From: Micropterus salmoides
Taxonomy: Eukaryota; Chordata; Actinopteri; Centrarchiformes; Centrarchidae
NCBI RefSeq assembly: GCF_014851395.1
Contig: NW_024042261.1
Location: 33,805,942 to 33,869,941, forward strand
Length of the DNA: 64,000 nucleotides
Reading direction: 5' to 3'
The notes under the pieces: model-generated
The model's database searches: none
What the model was told of the DNA's origin: nothing
What the model saw: the letters and a program-made list of their open reading frames with translations, nothing else
In this document: piece after piece, positions 46,503 through 59,600 of the stretch
Position numbering within the stretch: the first letter of the stretch is position 1
How the letters are laid out: each line of letters starts with the position of its first letter
Position numbers and translations under genes: made by a program

Positions 46503-47424
46503 GGTTCGGTAAAGTTGGAAATATATATTCACAGATTCGAACTTCCGGGATCAATAAGCAAAACGTGTTTAAAACACAAACAACGCCTCTGTATTATCGC
46601 AGTTAAGTAGACAACAAGCTACAAGTACATTTTCACCTAAATGAGTCGTCCAACGAGCGGCACAAATAACATTAGTATCTACGTGCAGCCGGCTGTGAGA
46701 CGAGTGCGCAGGGACCGTTTACAAATTGCAACGCCGAAAACACATACTGCAGAAATATTCAATAACTTCACACTTATACAATGTAGTGCCCCCAAAATCA
46801 CCTTACACATTCATCATATACTACTGGTTATACTACAACACTTAGTTTGGGGAAAAATACTTTTGCATACCTAATATTAGTAGGCCTATTTTTAATATTC
46901 ATTAACTACACTGTTATAAGCTGTAGTGTCTCCAATATCACCTCACACATCACTGATATCCTGCTGGTGGTACTACAACACTTAGTTTGTAGAAAGTTCA
47001 TAAAAGTGAAATTATTGAATTTTATTGAATTTAAAAATTCCCCCAAAATTATGCAAAATTATATTTCTCCAAACTAAGTGTTGTAGTATTATCACCATTA
47101 GATCACTGATACCTGTGGTGATTTTTGAGACACTACAGCTTATAAAAGTGAAGTTATTGAATTTTATTGAAGATTAAAATTTCCCAAAATTATGCAAAAC
47201 TATATTTCTATGAACTAAGTATTGTAGTACCGGCTGCACGTAGAGACTAATGTTATTTGTGCCGCTCGTTGGGCAAATCATTTAGGTAAAAATGTACTTG
47301 TAGCTTGTTGTCTACTTAACTGCGATAGTAAAGAGGCGTTGTTTGTGTTTTAAACACGTTTTGCTTACGAGTTATTGATCCCGGAAGTTCGAATCTGTGA
47401 ATATATTTCCAACTTTACTGAACC
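46503..47424. mobile_element. foldback element with ~200-bp inverted ends
   Basis: The left arm (46503-46695) and right arm (47222-47424) are near-perfect inverted copies beginning GGTTCGGTAAAGTTGG and GGTTCAGTAAAGTTGG. The interior has further inverted and direct repeats around CTACAACACTTAGTTTG. No open frame of note. Copy A has no such insertion at the matching site near 3440. Target duplication not resolved. Confidence 0.85.
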
Positions 47425-48473
47425 AGGAAAATTCATGGCTTCTCTCAATTGTAAAGCCAGTTTGCTCCCAGTTAAACACTAGAGAGATTGTTGTGTTCAA
47501 CTGAATCCCAAATAGAATAAGACAAGCTTTTTCAAGACCACATAGCCTAACCCCCGGCAAAGCACCAACGCTTATTTTCCTTTTTAAATGAAGCAACATA
47601 CCTACATTTTAACTAGGTTTCAATATTGAAAGCAGATACATTTTATTTAAGAAGTAGGACACTGGGGCTTTTCTTGTAGGCCTACTTATGCTGTAAAGGA
47701 GCACTTAAAATGTTGCAAGCAAGGCCACCTTGAAATAATGAGATTCATTTGTTAAGATTATAGTGCACCTTGCATGATATCAAAAGATTTTGTATATAAA
47801 CTACAAAAATCTGAAGAGAGATTAGTGATATCTGGACCAGAGACATCACTATTCTCTACCCTCTACCCTACCAACTACCCACAGGAAAACACTACAGTTA
47901 GTCTGTATAACCCTTTCTCTGGTTCTATCTTGTCAGTCTGGTTTGTCAGGTCTTTATTTTTTTATATGGAAATGTGCATTCATAAGGAAAGACATATGGG
48001 TGTTGTGTACTGGAACTCTGAATAAACACACAAAATATGAGAATATAAAAGTAAACACATGCTAACTGATTTTAATATGCAAATTTCAAACTGAAAAAAA
48101 GTATAACATTTTTGGACAACAGGTTTTTCTTTCAATAAAATGTGCTTCCATTATTTCAGCTCTTTAAGTGGTGTTTGTCAAAATGACCGCAACATCCAGC
48201 AATATAACTCACAATTTGCAAAAAGTAGCTACTGTACTATATTGTTAATTTCCACTGAGGTTCAAGGACGTACATTTACATTTATCTGATGCTTTTATCC
48301 AACAATTGCTATAGTCACTTCTTTCTGTTGGCAGGTACTTCCAGTGTGTCACCTACTGGCAGAGTCTGTGTGACCTAAAGACAATAACACACCAGGTCCC
48401 AGGACCATATCCCCCAAAATATGGTTCATTTGTAGGAACAACACACCACAGCTTTGTGTACTTACCTTGAGCA
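47425..48473. other. 5' flank of glycosyltransferase copy B
   Basis: Aligns with 3460-4314 in copy A with small indels. The same acceptor-like TTGGCAG occurs near 48335. No coding exon seen. Confidence 0.45.
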
Positions 48474-49718
48474 ATGACACCTATTCAAACATTCGTTGCT
48501 ATGGTTCTCCTCGTCACTTTATGTCTGATCTTCTTCTACTCGACCCTACACCTAGAGATAACCTACACTCAGAGGGCCAGAGCAGAGGACGGCCTGAAGA
48601 ATCGCAACCTCCAGTTCCACATCTTCACCACGCCTCAACCGGATGTCTACAATGTGTCTATTTCTGATGGTTTCAAAAATACAATCACTCAGAATGACGC
48701 GTTCTGGAACCGTATGCTGTATTCAGGTCTCCTGAATCTGGACAAGGGAGGAAATCCTTTCAGACATGCCTCAAAGTGGTCTCGCTGCAGGGAGACAAAT
48801 CTCGAGCTTCTGCAAACCAATGTGCACGACTTCTCCTCCTACCCTGTCTTAATCCGGGACTTTTTGCAAGGCATGAACTGCAGGTCCCCTCCAGTCCTGA
48901 TCAATCAACCCAACAAGTGCATCTCTGCTGAAGAGGAGGGAGACAAGCAGACCTTCTTGCTTTTTGCCATCAAGTCAGTTCCTGGAAACTTTGAGCAGAG
49001 ACAGGCGGTGCGGGAGACCTGGGCTCGAGAGGCAATGAATCAGAGTAGACCAAAAGTGCGCACAGTGTTTCTCCTGGGTAGCTCCCCACAGGATGACCCT
49101 GACCTCAACTCACTGCTGTCATTTGAAGCAAGACATTTTGGGGACCTCCTGCAGTGGGACTTCCATGAATCCTTCCTGAATCTGACACTCAAAATGAACG
49201 CGTTCCTCCAGTGGACACTGACAAACTGTCGTCATGTCTCCTTCATCTTTAGCGGGGATGATGATGTATTTGTCAACACACCAGGATTACTCAGCTACCT
49301 GCAGTCTCTGGAGCCTTCAAAATCCTCTCAGTTGTATGTTGGACATGTTATAGGCACAGCGAGTCCCCTCAGAGATCCTAAAAGCAAATACTACATTCCT
49401 CTGAGCTTCTATGACGGCCCATACCCTGCTTATGCTGGTGGAGGTGGTTTTCTTTTCTCTGGTGCATTGCTGCAACCCCTATATTCAGTTTCACATGTCA
49501 TTCCTTTCTTCCCCATCGACGATGTCTACACTGGGATGTGTTTTATGGCTCTGGGAGTTTCTCCTGAGGCACACACAAGCTTTCAGACCTTTGACATCAA
49601 GGAGCAGGATCGCGAGAATCTGTGTGTATATAAAAACCTTATTCTGACTCACAGGCGCTCTCCACAGCAGCTAATAAAGCTGTGGAAGGGCATTCACAGC
49701 CCCTTGTTGACTTGTTGA
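48474..49718 (+). CDS. beta-1,3-N-acetylglucosaminyltransferase, b3gnt8-like, copy B
   Basis: Intronless, 414 residues, GT31 fold, Golgi lumen. Signal anchor near residues 5-24, then stem and catalytic domain with RQAVRETWARE, FSGDDDVFVNT and FPIDDVYTGMC. Beyond the stem it differs from copy A at only about three residues (Val to Met after AREA, His to Asn in CVYKNLI, His to Gln in RSPQQL). In the stem it lacks 12 residues present in copy A between FH and IFTTPQ. AATAAA at about 50031. Stop 960 bases from the bckdha stop, tail to tail. Because copy B sits next to the only complete bckdha, it is the likelier ancestral locus. Name rests on the catalytic family plus neighbour order. Confidence 0.92.
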   Translation: MTPIQTFVAMVLLVTLCLIFFYSTLHLEITYTQRARAEDGLKNRNLQFHIFTTPQPDVYNVSISDGFKNTITQNDAFWNRMLYSGLLNLDKGGNPFRHASKWSRCRETNLELLQTNVHDFSSYPVLIRDFLQGMNCRSPPVLINQPNKCISAEEEGDKQTFLLFAIKSVPGNFEQRQAVRETWAREAMNQSRPKVRTVFLLGSSPQDDPDLNSLLSFEARHFGDLLQWDFHESFLNLTLKMNAFLQWTLTNCRHVSFIFSGDDDVFVNTPGLLSYLQSLEPSKSSQLYVGHVIGTASPLRDPKSKYYIPLSFYDGPYPAYAGGGGFLFSGALLQPLYSVSHVIPFFPIDDVYTGMCFMALGVSPEAHTSFQTFDIKEQDRENLCVYKNLILTHRRSPQQLIKLWKGIHSPLLTC

Positions 49719-50680
49719 ACAGGACTGGTGAGATAAAGATGATTGTGGGTTTTGTACTGTCCACTGTTGACACCTTGCAACGAATCAAACTGTTGGCATA
49801 AAAAAAAAAAAAATGGAAATGTGTAGTTAAGCAGCTTTTTAAGTTTTATCAGGATTGGGTGTACTCAAAGACATTTTTAACCTTGCAAAGCTAAAGATGC
49901 ATTCAGCATTTTTGGTGGGTCCTTTGAGCATGAAGGGTAAAAATATTTTACAAAGTTAATTTAAACCCCTTTTTTTTTAGATTAACCCCTTCTCCATCTG
50001 TTGTGCAATTTCTATTTTCCTACTGAGTTTCAATAAAAACAATTCAACCAAGACCATGGAAAGTTCTACAGTTTATTTTCCACAAAACAAACGTAACATG
50101 AGCTAGAAAGGAGTACAGTTCTGGGATTTAGTGTGTAACAGCACTACAACATACAAACCCACCTATAATTTGTGTGTATATACCAAAAACCATCAAAATA
50201 GGTTCTTTAACACAAGTTAAATCAGTCACCCCAATGATACACAAGGAAACCTGTTAAATCCAATAATCACTGAAGAAGACAGTTACAACAGGGGGAACAT
50301 ACACAACAGGGGTAAACTTCCACCATTTATTGCTTGATTTGTGTGTTAATTCTGTAGGCATAATGTATTCAAACTGCACCAGCAGGTTTTTGCTGCACAA
50401 GAACATTGATGACCTTTAAATTACTGTGAAAACAAGTGTAATGTTAAGCACGTACATAGGAGCTTCACTACTGACAGTAAATCTATTAACTTAAGGCACC
50501 AAAACCAGAGGCATGAAGTACAATATTTTTGAAAGCACAATCATCTTCTCTCCCTCTGTTGTGCATAAAGAAATGTCATATCAAAACTATATTTGTATGA
50601 ATACTGGTGTGCAACAGTTTATACCAGTCTCAATCCTCACCCACTCACACTTTCAGTCTTACTCCATCCTGTCAGTGCAG

Positions 50681-53600
50681 TTACTTCTCATACTGGTCAA
50701 GTGGGTAGTGCTCCTTATACTGCTGCACGTGCCTCCACAAAGATTCCCTCTGCTTGTTCAGGTTGGGCGTCATCTCCAGGTAGACATCGGTAAACAGCAA
50801 TTCAGGATTGGGCTTCAGGCGTTTTTCTGCCTTCTCAAACGCCTCCATCACCGTCTTGCGGGATTGCTTCCGCCAGCTCCTCTCGTCGTCCTCGCTCCAC
50901 CAGTCACGGGCCGTCATGTAATGTCTCAGTCTTGAGATGGGATGGTCCTGCTTATCCCAGTAGTTCACCTCATCCACCGAACGGTAAGCTGAGCTGTCGT
51001 CACTGGTGCTGTGGTGGCCAATTCTGAAGAATGAACAGAATTATTTTTCTTAAATGGGCTTGTGTGCACCAAATGTTCCTTGTCAAAAATCTTTGGTAGA
51101 ATAGCAACTGATTTATAAACCCCGTCACCGCATCCACAACCTTTAAGTCACTCCTTAAAGTTTAAAATATTTTATATAATCTCAAGCTTTCCAAACATCT
51201 TACAAACAAGTCACTTTTGAATAAAATGTAGGCTACAGGTCCTAATTTATGTAACTCCAATTTTCAGATAAGAGGACATTTTTAAAATGTCCTGTTTTGT
51301 TTTTTTATTTATATTTATTTTATTTTATATAATTAGTAGAGGTCATGAATCAGCTCTTTTTACTCTCCCTGCAATTTCCTTTCCATTGTTATCTTTTAAT
51401 CTTAAGTTGTGCATCACTACAGGCAGGATTGACAATTTAGTGTAGTAAGCAACTGCTGTAATGACCACAGACATAAAAACAAAACCTGTATTTAACTAGC
51501 ACATCAGATGCACATTCTTTGTATGTTCTTTTTATTCTGTTTGTGTGTCCAGGTACATTGAACTTCTTCAATTTGTTGGTGAGGTTGTTCCTGCTTGTTT
51601 ACTTTCCTGGCCACATGTGGCTGGGTGTGACATTGATGCAAGGCTTGAAATGGCTTTCAAATGTTCTGTTCATTATTTTGTTGTGTTGTCTCTTTTTGAT
51701 TTGTAAAATGAAAAAGACTTATATATTAATATTATTTTATTAAAGAGTAATATTCTTTTCTATTTTTCTAGCTCTATATCGTAATTACCAAGCTACCTGC
51801 TTCAAAAAAAAAAAAAAAAATAAATAAATAAATAAATATATATATATATATACACACACACACATACACATACACATATACATACATACACACAAAAAAT
51901 AAGATGATTGTATGATAATAAGAGAGATGAATGAGTTATTTGAAAACCAGTTATGAAATACTTTTGGCAGGCTATGATTTTGAACCATGCATTTATACAT
52001 AAAGATACACGTTTGATAGATATTAAAGTTGAAAATGAATATTTAATTTCTTGAACAGAGGAGCTGATGGTTCATACCGATTTGATGCAGTTGCCAATCT
52101 TAAACATTTTTGGATCAAAATGATTTTTTGAAAAGAAGGATAATTACCAACCCTAAACAATATTACAGTATGAGATGTATGGATACAATAAACTATAATA
52201 AAGACAGGATTGACTGTTAGCGGGCGGGACCTCACATCTCCGAAAACGTCATAGCAATTTTTTTAAATCAGCTCCGTCTTGAGAAATCAACCACATATTT
52301 GTAGTTTAAACAACTATATTCCTGCATTAAAAACTCTTAAAACTACAATGTGATACAAGAACAGCAGTATTATAAGTTACAGTTCTGAGTTTTCTCGTCC
52401 GACATTTCCGCTTTTTGGCAGCGAAATGTATCCTGGGATATCTAGCGATCCGAAGTCCACACAAATCACCACCGATGCAGGCTCAGTAAAACGGGCGGAG
52501 CTAGAACAATAATATAATAAACAACAATTTGACTGTACTTGGCTTGATGCGGACTTTTGAATTGGAACAGTACTTTGGCTGCGGCTGATGACGGTTCACA
52601 AATCCACAAGAACACAAGTACAGACAAAAACACAGATTGAGAAACAGCATCAGTGTAATTTTTAAGGACGTACTTACTTTACTTCTTGTGTCCTCAGTCA
52701 GAAAATGCAGACTAGTCATCACTCAAGCATCAACTAACCTGTAGGTCATTGCCTCAATGAGGAACGGCTGGTTCTCAGCCACGGCCCTGCGCCTTGCCTC
52801 CTTTGTAGCATTGTACACAGCAAACACATCATTACCATCGACACGGATGGACAGCATGCCATAACCTGGACCACGGGCAGCTGTATAATCAGAGAATGAA
52901 TGAAATGTGGGTTTATAAGAGCTGCTGAGGATTTCAAATCAGATACAGCAGACAACCACACCAAGGTTTCTTACCAATGCCATCCCCCCTGTACTGCTCG
53001 TTGGTGGGGGTAGAGATGGCGTAGCCGTTGTTACGACAGAAGAATATCAGTGGGCACTCGAGGGTGGCGGAGAAGTTGAAGCCGGCGTGTGCGTCTCCTT
53101 CGCTGGCTGCTCCCTCTCCGAAATAACAGATTACAGCACGGTTCATGTTCTCTCTCTTGACTGCATATGCAGCTCCAGCAGCTGAAACACACAGGCATGA
53201 ATATATATTAACAGGTGTATATATGTACTTTCAGACTGGAAAGGTTAACACACAAGTAGAGATGAGCGGATGATTCCAACGCGTGTTAGAACTTAGGGGG
53301 ATAAGAAGAAAGGATATAGTGTTGTGTGTAGGTGCTATACAAATAAAGTGTATTCTTCTTCTTTTTATTATTATGATTACATATGAGACTAAAACTGCTA
53401 AAATCAGAAGTACTGTGGTGCTTCAGCTCCTGACTTGAAGGGCTACTAAAAATTTTATGAGCCACCAATCGCCGTTCTGGCTGTGTTTGAAGCCTCGAAG
53501 CTTCACATCTTTTTTTGGAAGTGAAAAGAAAGCATAGATATCACAACACACAGATGTACAGCTCACCCTGAGGAATCTGAGTGGCAAGAGGAGAAGAGAT

Positions 53601-56600
53601 GGTGACAAAGTTCAGATCTCTGGAGCCATAGTGGACAGGCATCTGACGGCCCTTTCCGAGGTCATCAGCGTTAGCGTAACACTGAGCCATGAACAAATCC
53701 AGAGGAAAACCACGATACATCAGCACTCCTGCAGGGCCGCATAGGAATTATAACGCTGTCACACACAACACAAGAAAACCTGGGCAACTGATGGACATTA
53801 TACTCAATGGGCATGCAGGAGATATTTTTCTTCCCTTGGGCTGATTTCCCAAAGATACAATAAAACAGGGGTATTCAATTATATTCAAATATATATTCAA
53901 AGAGGTCCAGTTAGAGAAAATTTCCCGAAGCAAAGGTCCGGAACATGAAAACGACTAACTTGCGTTATCATTCAGTACCATAACGTATAGTTGTATCAAC
54001 ATATGTTTTTAGTCAACAACGGACTGTCAAATCAAATAATATCAGTAATATCAGTTTTCACATCAAACTCGAGAGATAATAAATAATAACTACTCTAATA
54101 ATAAATTCTAAATTTAAGTAAACTAAAACAAAGTGTCTTATTTTTTTTAAAAATGAAATAAAAAGTGTAGCTTGAAGTGATGAAGTGTAGTCTTAACCAA
54201 TTTTATAATTAACACTCAACACATCATAACAAATGAACAGCTGTAATGCCTCCTCTTCTCTTTCATTCCCTGTTGTAGAGCTACCACCTCCCTACTTTCT
54301 CTTGTTCAGTGAGAAACGTGAGCTCTGGCTTGTCCTGCCAGCTAGGATTGGAGATCTATGAGATAATCTGGTTCTGAACTGGGGAGGAATGTACATGTAA
54401 AGATCTGTACATTGGTAATTAAAAGTCATGTGAAATCTCTTTTCCCTTTCGTCTCCTCAATTCGTGTGCGTTTCCAAAACGTCTCTGGTGAATCTCGCGC
54501 ACTTGACTCGCAAACCTCGGAATGCACAGATTTGATTGGCTGAGCAGCGTCACATGAGACGACTGAAGCACATGCGATTGGTCTGTGAGTTTCCTGGGCC
54601 GCTAAACCAGTACAGTTAAAATAGAAACGCTCCGTCACGAGGTAGTATGTCTCAATAATAAATATGCTGTAGGTCGGCGGTCCGGAGAGGACGGCGGCTG
54701 GGTCTGGATCCGGACCGCGGTCCACCTATTAGTGTATTAGTGACCTCTGCAATAAAACAAGCAACAACAGTAGTGCTGTGTGGTAAATGAACGGTGAAAA
54801 AAGGATTTCTGAATGGTTGAGTATTTGAAACTAGTTCTAAAATGAAACTGCCATTGAAATCACCACTTAACATACCACATTGCTGGAACAATAGATTATT
54901 ATACAATACCTGCAAATTAAATGTGATCTTAACAATGTGAATGTAAAGGCTGACTTTCTGTTTTTTCTAAATGACACTGAGGAACTGAATGACTAATGCA
55001 GTTTGACATGGGTGTATTGCGAACATGTCATGTAATTAACTGACTCAATGAAGCACTGGTTACATCAAATACCATCATTCACATATTGTGCTCCAAAGCG
55101 AGAACACTTTTTAAACAGCCTAACGAGCTTGGAGCAGAGCTTTGGCATTATGGCATTATATCCTTACAAGTACATAATATCAACACTACACTACTTCTAC
55201 CACATAATATCACTACTAACAAGCCAATTGTCATGTCACCTCCGACCGAAATGAGATATAAAAATAAATGTTAAGGTAAGTAAACTGCTGCCAGAACTTT
55301 AAAAAAGTAAACCCACATCCAAAAAGGGATCTATGTCTGTCTACAACCACATCTGTCTGATCCTTACCAGCTTCTCTGTATTGACCAAACACCAGGTCGT
55401 TTGAGTCCAGAGCAGCAGCACTACCAATGTGTGTCCCCTCCTCGCCATAGTTGGTCATGTAGAAGGAAATCCGGCCCTGTAACAGAAACTTCTCAGTCCC
55501 CCATTTACACTCTTTAGCTGTTCAATGGTTAAACCTGGAAATGCACGAGGAAAAATGTACCTGTCTCTGTGACTCATAAAGAATGCGGTCCATTGTGTTC
55601 AGCAGAGTCATCTTCTGATAGAAGTTCAAAACTGTCTCTTTGGAGAGCTGAGCAGCAAACAAACACACTGACAAATTATCACTGGCCCAACAAAGTGTGT
55701 CAGAAGTGGAGGTTATGGTGCCACTTTTAACCCTCTATGGTACAAATTATTTTGTGAGTGGGTAGAAAAAATATTGTTGTGTTTTTTTGTCATTAAATGG
55801 ACCAAGTAAACATAATTTAAAGAAATTTAAAATATATATATTTTGGGGGTAAACTTTGGGGTACGTTGCTTTAAAGCAACAACGTACCATAATGGTAAAG
55901 AATGGAAAAAGAGAGTTATTATTTAAAGTTTGAATAATATTTATTAAAATACTAAATAAAATGTTAAATGACTTTAACATTTTAAATTGGAAAATATAAA
56001 AAATAAACTCTTTACATAGCTTTGTTTGTTTGAACGTTACCCTCAACATTGTACCATTGTGGAACCGCCAATAATGAATGAATGCGTAAAAGAGAGTACA
56101 CATATTTCAACAAAGTTGAACATTAAATATTAATAATCTTTAAATCCAAACTCAGTTACCTTCCATCATTTGTGCTAGATTTAAATGTGTCTTCAGTTTT
56201 CTGGTGCCGTTTCAAATATGTGTTACTTTGCAGCCGTCTTTGGCTCAATACTTATAGAAGCTGACAAAGCCTAGAACGTCAACAAAATGCATGACATTAT
56301 CAGTAAGTGAAAACAAGCTTTTAAATAGGTGTCCTCCCTATCTTAAACTCATACCCGTCACTGCACTTTTATCCTCACTGCTCGTTTTCACTCTTTTCCT
56401 CATCTGCGTTCTTAGACTCATCCTCACAATCACAGTCACTTTTCTTGCAGGATTTCCAGCAACTCATTGTTTTCCCTCACTACTAAATCCTTATTCATCC
56501 TCAGTGCTATCAACTGGAGTGCACTTTTCTTTGATGAACCATAGAAAACCTTTGTGTTCATCCTCTTAATGGAAGAACGATGTGTTTAACCCTACATATG

Positions 56601-59600
56601 CATGTGCTCTGCAGGGAGGATAACAAAGCGTAAGATTAAAATATCTAGTGTAATAAAATTTGTATTACAGTGTTATTACAACTAACATTATCAAATGTAT
56701 AATTAATTAATTAATTACTGTAGAATGAGAGAAAATTATGTTTACTATTATGCTTTTGATCTGTACATAAAAAAATACAATAAAAATGGCATGATGGTAT
56801 TCTATAATGTTGCTTCAAGGCAACATTTGCATTTGAACCATTTTCCATTATATCATTTTCAAATAAATTACATTAAACAATTAAAAATGAAACTTTACTC
56901 ACCTATAACTGTGAATATATTTTTTCTGCGTCAAAAAAAGTGCATAAAAATATGTTTTGAGGGCAGCTAATAATGGGAGCTAGAGAATCATGTGACAAAT
57001 TTTAACACCCCTATTGGTTTTCTTAAGGCCCTGTAAAGCTGATGATACATGGAGCAACTTTTAGAGCAATGGTGCTGGGCAATGTTGCCGTCAATGGTAA
57101 TGAGTAAAGATTATTACTGTATTCGTCTTCCCCTCATTACTCTGCCACCCTCCCCGCACCGCCGCTATCCGTTCAACATTGTCGGACTTACAACCAGCAA
57201 CATTGCTCAAAAAGTTGCCCCGTGTATCATCAGCTTTACTCTTTTAAAGTAATGCATCATATTTTGGGATGTTTGGTGGAGGTGTACTAGGCCAAAAATG
57301 AGTATGTTGCCCAGAGGCAACACTGTACCATAGAGGGTTAATAGCCACAGGTGTAGGCAGGCTAACTGTACCTGGGGGTCTTGAGAGGGGTTGATGATAT
57401 TGCCCTGCCTGTCCATCACCCGATACACTGGGATCCCAGAGATGACATTGGGCTGGATGAACTCAAGCTGATCCACAAACTCGGCTGATGCTCCAGGGAA
57501 CTGTGGCTTCTCCAGTGATGAGTCAAAGGGCTGCTGCTGCTGCATGGCCTGTCAGATTGAAAACAAGCATTATTTATTAACAAACTTCACTGTGGCAAAG
57601 AAAGGCCTGCCCACAACGGGACATTCATCTTATTCTTAATAATGACATCCAAAGAAAAAACCCTGGAGCTGCTCAGCTGAGACAGAAGGGGAAACTGACA
57701 AGTCCTTTATCTGATGCAATTAGAAGCTCATTATAAATTTTCCCCAGTGCTGTCTCTGTGCTAAATCCTCAAATAAACTATTGCTATGTAGAAAATCACA
57801 CAATTGTTTGGCGACTGCTTTCTCAAGGATTTTGGAGAGAAAGGGAAGGTTAGATATAAGACTAGTTTGCTAAAACCCCTGGATCAAGAAGCTTTTTAAG
57901 AAGAGGTTAAATTACAGCTACTTCTAGGTACCTCCAAGAGGCAGGTTGATGGTTTAGATGAAGAAATCTTTAAGTTAGTTGGTAAAGATGGAGGTTTTAC
58001 AGCTGTTTCTAATGTTCCTGAGTTTAGAGATAAGTTGGTGCTGACACTGTTGTACCCTGCAGGAACATTAAGATTTCTGAAGATGTACATGTAACCTCGA
58101 GACTGTCGATGCGTTTCCAAAATTTAGGTTACAACTCTTTTCTCCTCTTTCTTTTGTCCATGCTCACCTTTCTCCATTTTAACTGGTTTTAAGTGTGATT
58201 TCTATATTGCCTGTACCTGAGTTTAATTACACATTAAAGTAGCATCACGTGCTTGAAATACAAGTATTTCTGAAGATTTTGAAAAAAGTGCCAATAATTT
58301 TGTCCAGTCCAATTTTCCAGTTCTGTGTGAAATGTCTCTGATTTGGATTTTTCCTCTCTGCTTTTTTGTGTTGTTACAATGGAAATAAAAGAAATATGAA
58401 AATACCAGAGCATTGTAATTGGTGCATTATGTGACAGATATGCAGGGTGTAGTGTTTCCAAATATCTGTGCTCCGGGATCACGACAAAGCGGTGCAATGT
58501 CAGTTGTATTAAGTTGTACATGAAGGCGGCATCCCAAAAGAGTTATTAGAGCTATTGTAATGGATGCCACTCCCAAATTATGTTATTTAAGAGTAACACT
58601 GAACCACTTCTTTCTCCTTGTCTGTTGTCGTTGACACCATAACAGGGAAAAATATGTATTTTACCCAGCCCTTCAAGCCGGAACAGACAGATCAGGTCCC
58701 TCTTTCAGAAAGACATTGTCACTAGTGATGTGTCCGTCCGTATCGAGGCTTCGAAGCGTGTGTCGAGTAATCCAGGATGATTTTTGTGAAGCGCGTGTTG
58801 AGGCTTGTGTTGGTGACGTATGTGGTGACGTTTGAAGCCTCGTGAGCCGACCGTACCACGTGACCGATTCAGGAGATGGTTCGAGAGTTTGGCGAGTTTG
58901 TGATGAAAAAGAAGAAAGTTTTAATTAAGTAAGAAAATGTTGACATTTTGTGGTTTTGGTAAAAATTAAACTCTTACTCCATATCCCTAATAATCATTTT
59001 CTACAGCAGGTGGAAATTCCAAAAAAATAAATAAAGATATCGCCTGAAGTCCAGCACTGTGGAAAAGTTATTTTTAAATAAAGATGAATAAAATGTTGTC
59101 TCTATTATATAAAGTCACAAACCAAACTCCCTTGTTTCCACTTTCCTTTTGACCATGTCATTGTATCATAAAGACAGACACTTTGTTAATAAGTTAATCA
59201 GTTATGTATTGGCATCACAAACATCACTCATTATTAATTCAAAGCTTCACACACCAAAGCCGTGGTGCAGTTAAAATCACCTTGCCTGTTTTACATCTAT
59301 TGTCCACTTGATGGCACACTAGAGCAAATGAAGCACCGTGAAGCTTCGGCCTATGAGTGAACCAACAGGATGGAAAGCTTCAATGCTTCATGAAGCTTCA
59401 TCTCGCCATCACCAATTGTCACCATCCCACAAGTAATCCATTACTGGGGAAGATTTGTTTCAAATGTCAAGCGGAAAAAAGTTTGGACCATACCTTCAAG
59501 ATACTTGATCACGAAAACCTCTAGATGTCTATTTCAAACTTCTACATCTTTGCTACCCAGCAAAACATTACTTGCAAAGACTCTTAGTCTCTTAGACTTC

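Larger units (their letters stand above)
45585..58040 (+). repeat. segmental duplication, copy B
   Basis: Same order and orientation as copy A. It is longer because of insertions absent from copy A: a foldback element (46503-47424), a hAT-like element (53866-54749) and a piggyBac-like element (55731-57337), and because it keeps the exon portions deleted in copy A. Copy B joins at its right edge to the rest of bckdha intron 1 and exon 1, so it is likely the ancestral locus. Confidence 0.92.

Noticed and set aside
50513..50935. 140-codon plus-strand open frame
   Set aside because: It is antisense to the last bckdha exon and its flank; the minus-strand reading is the conserved protein.
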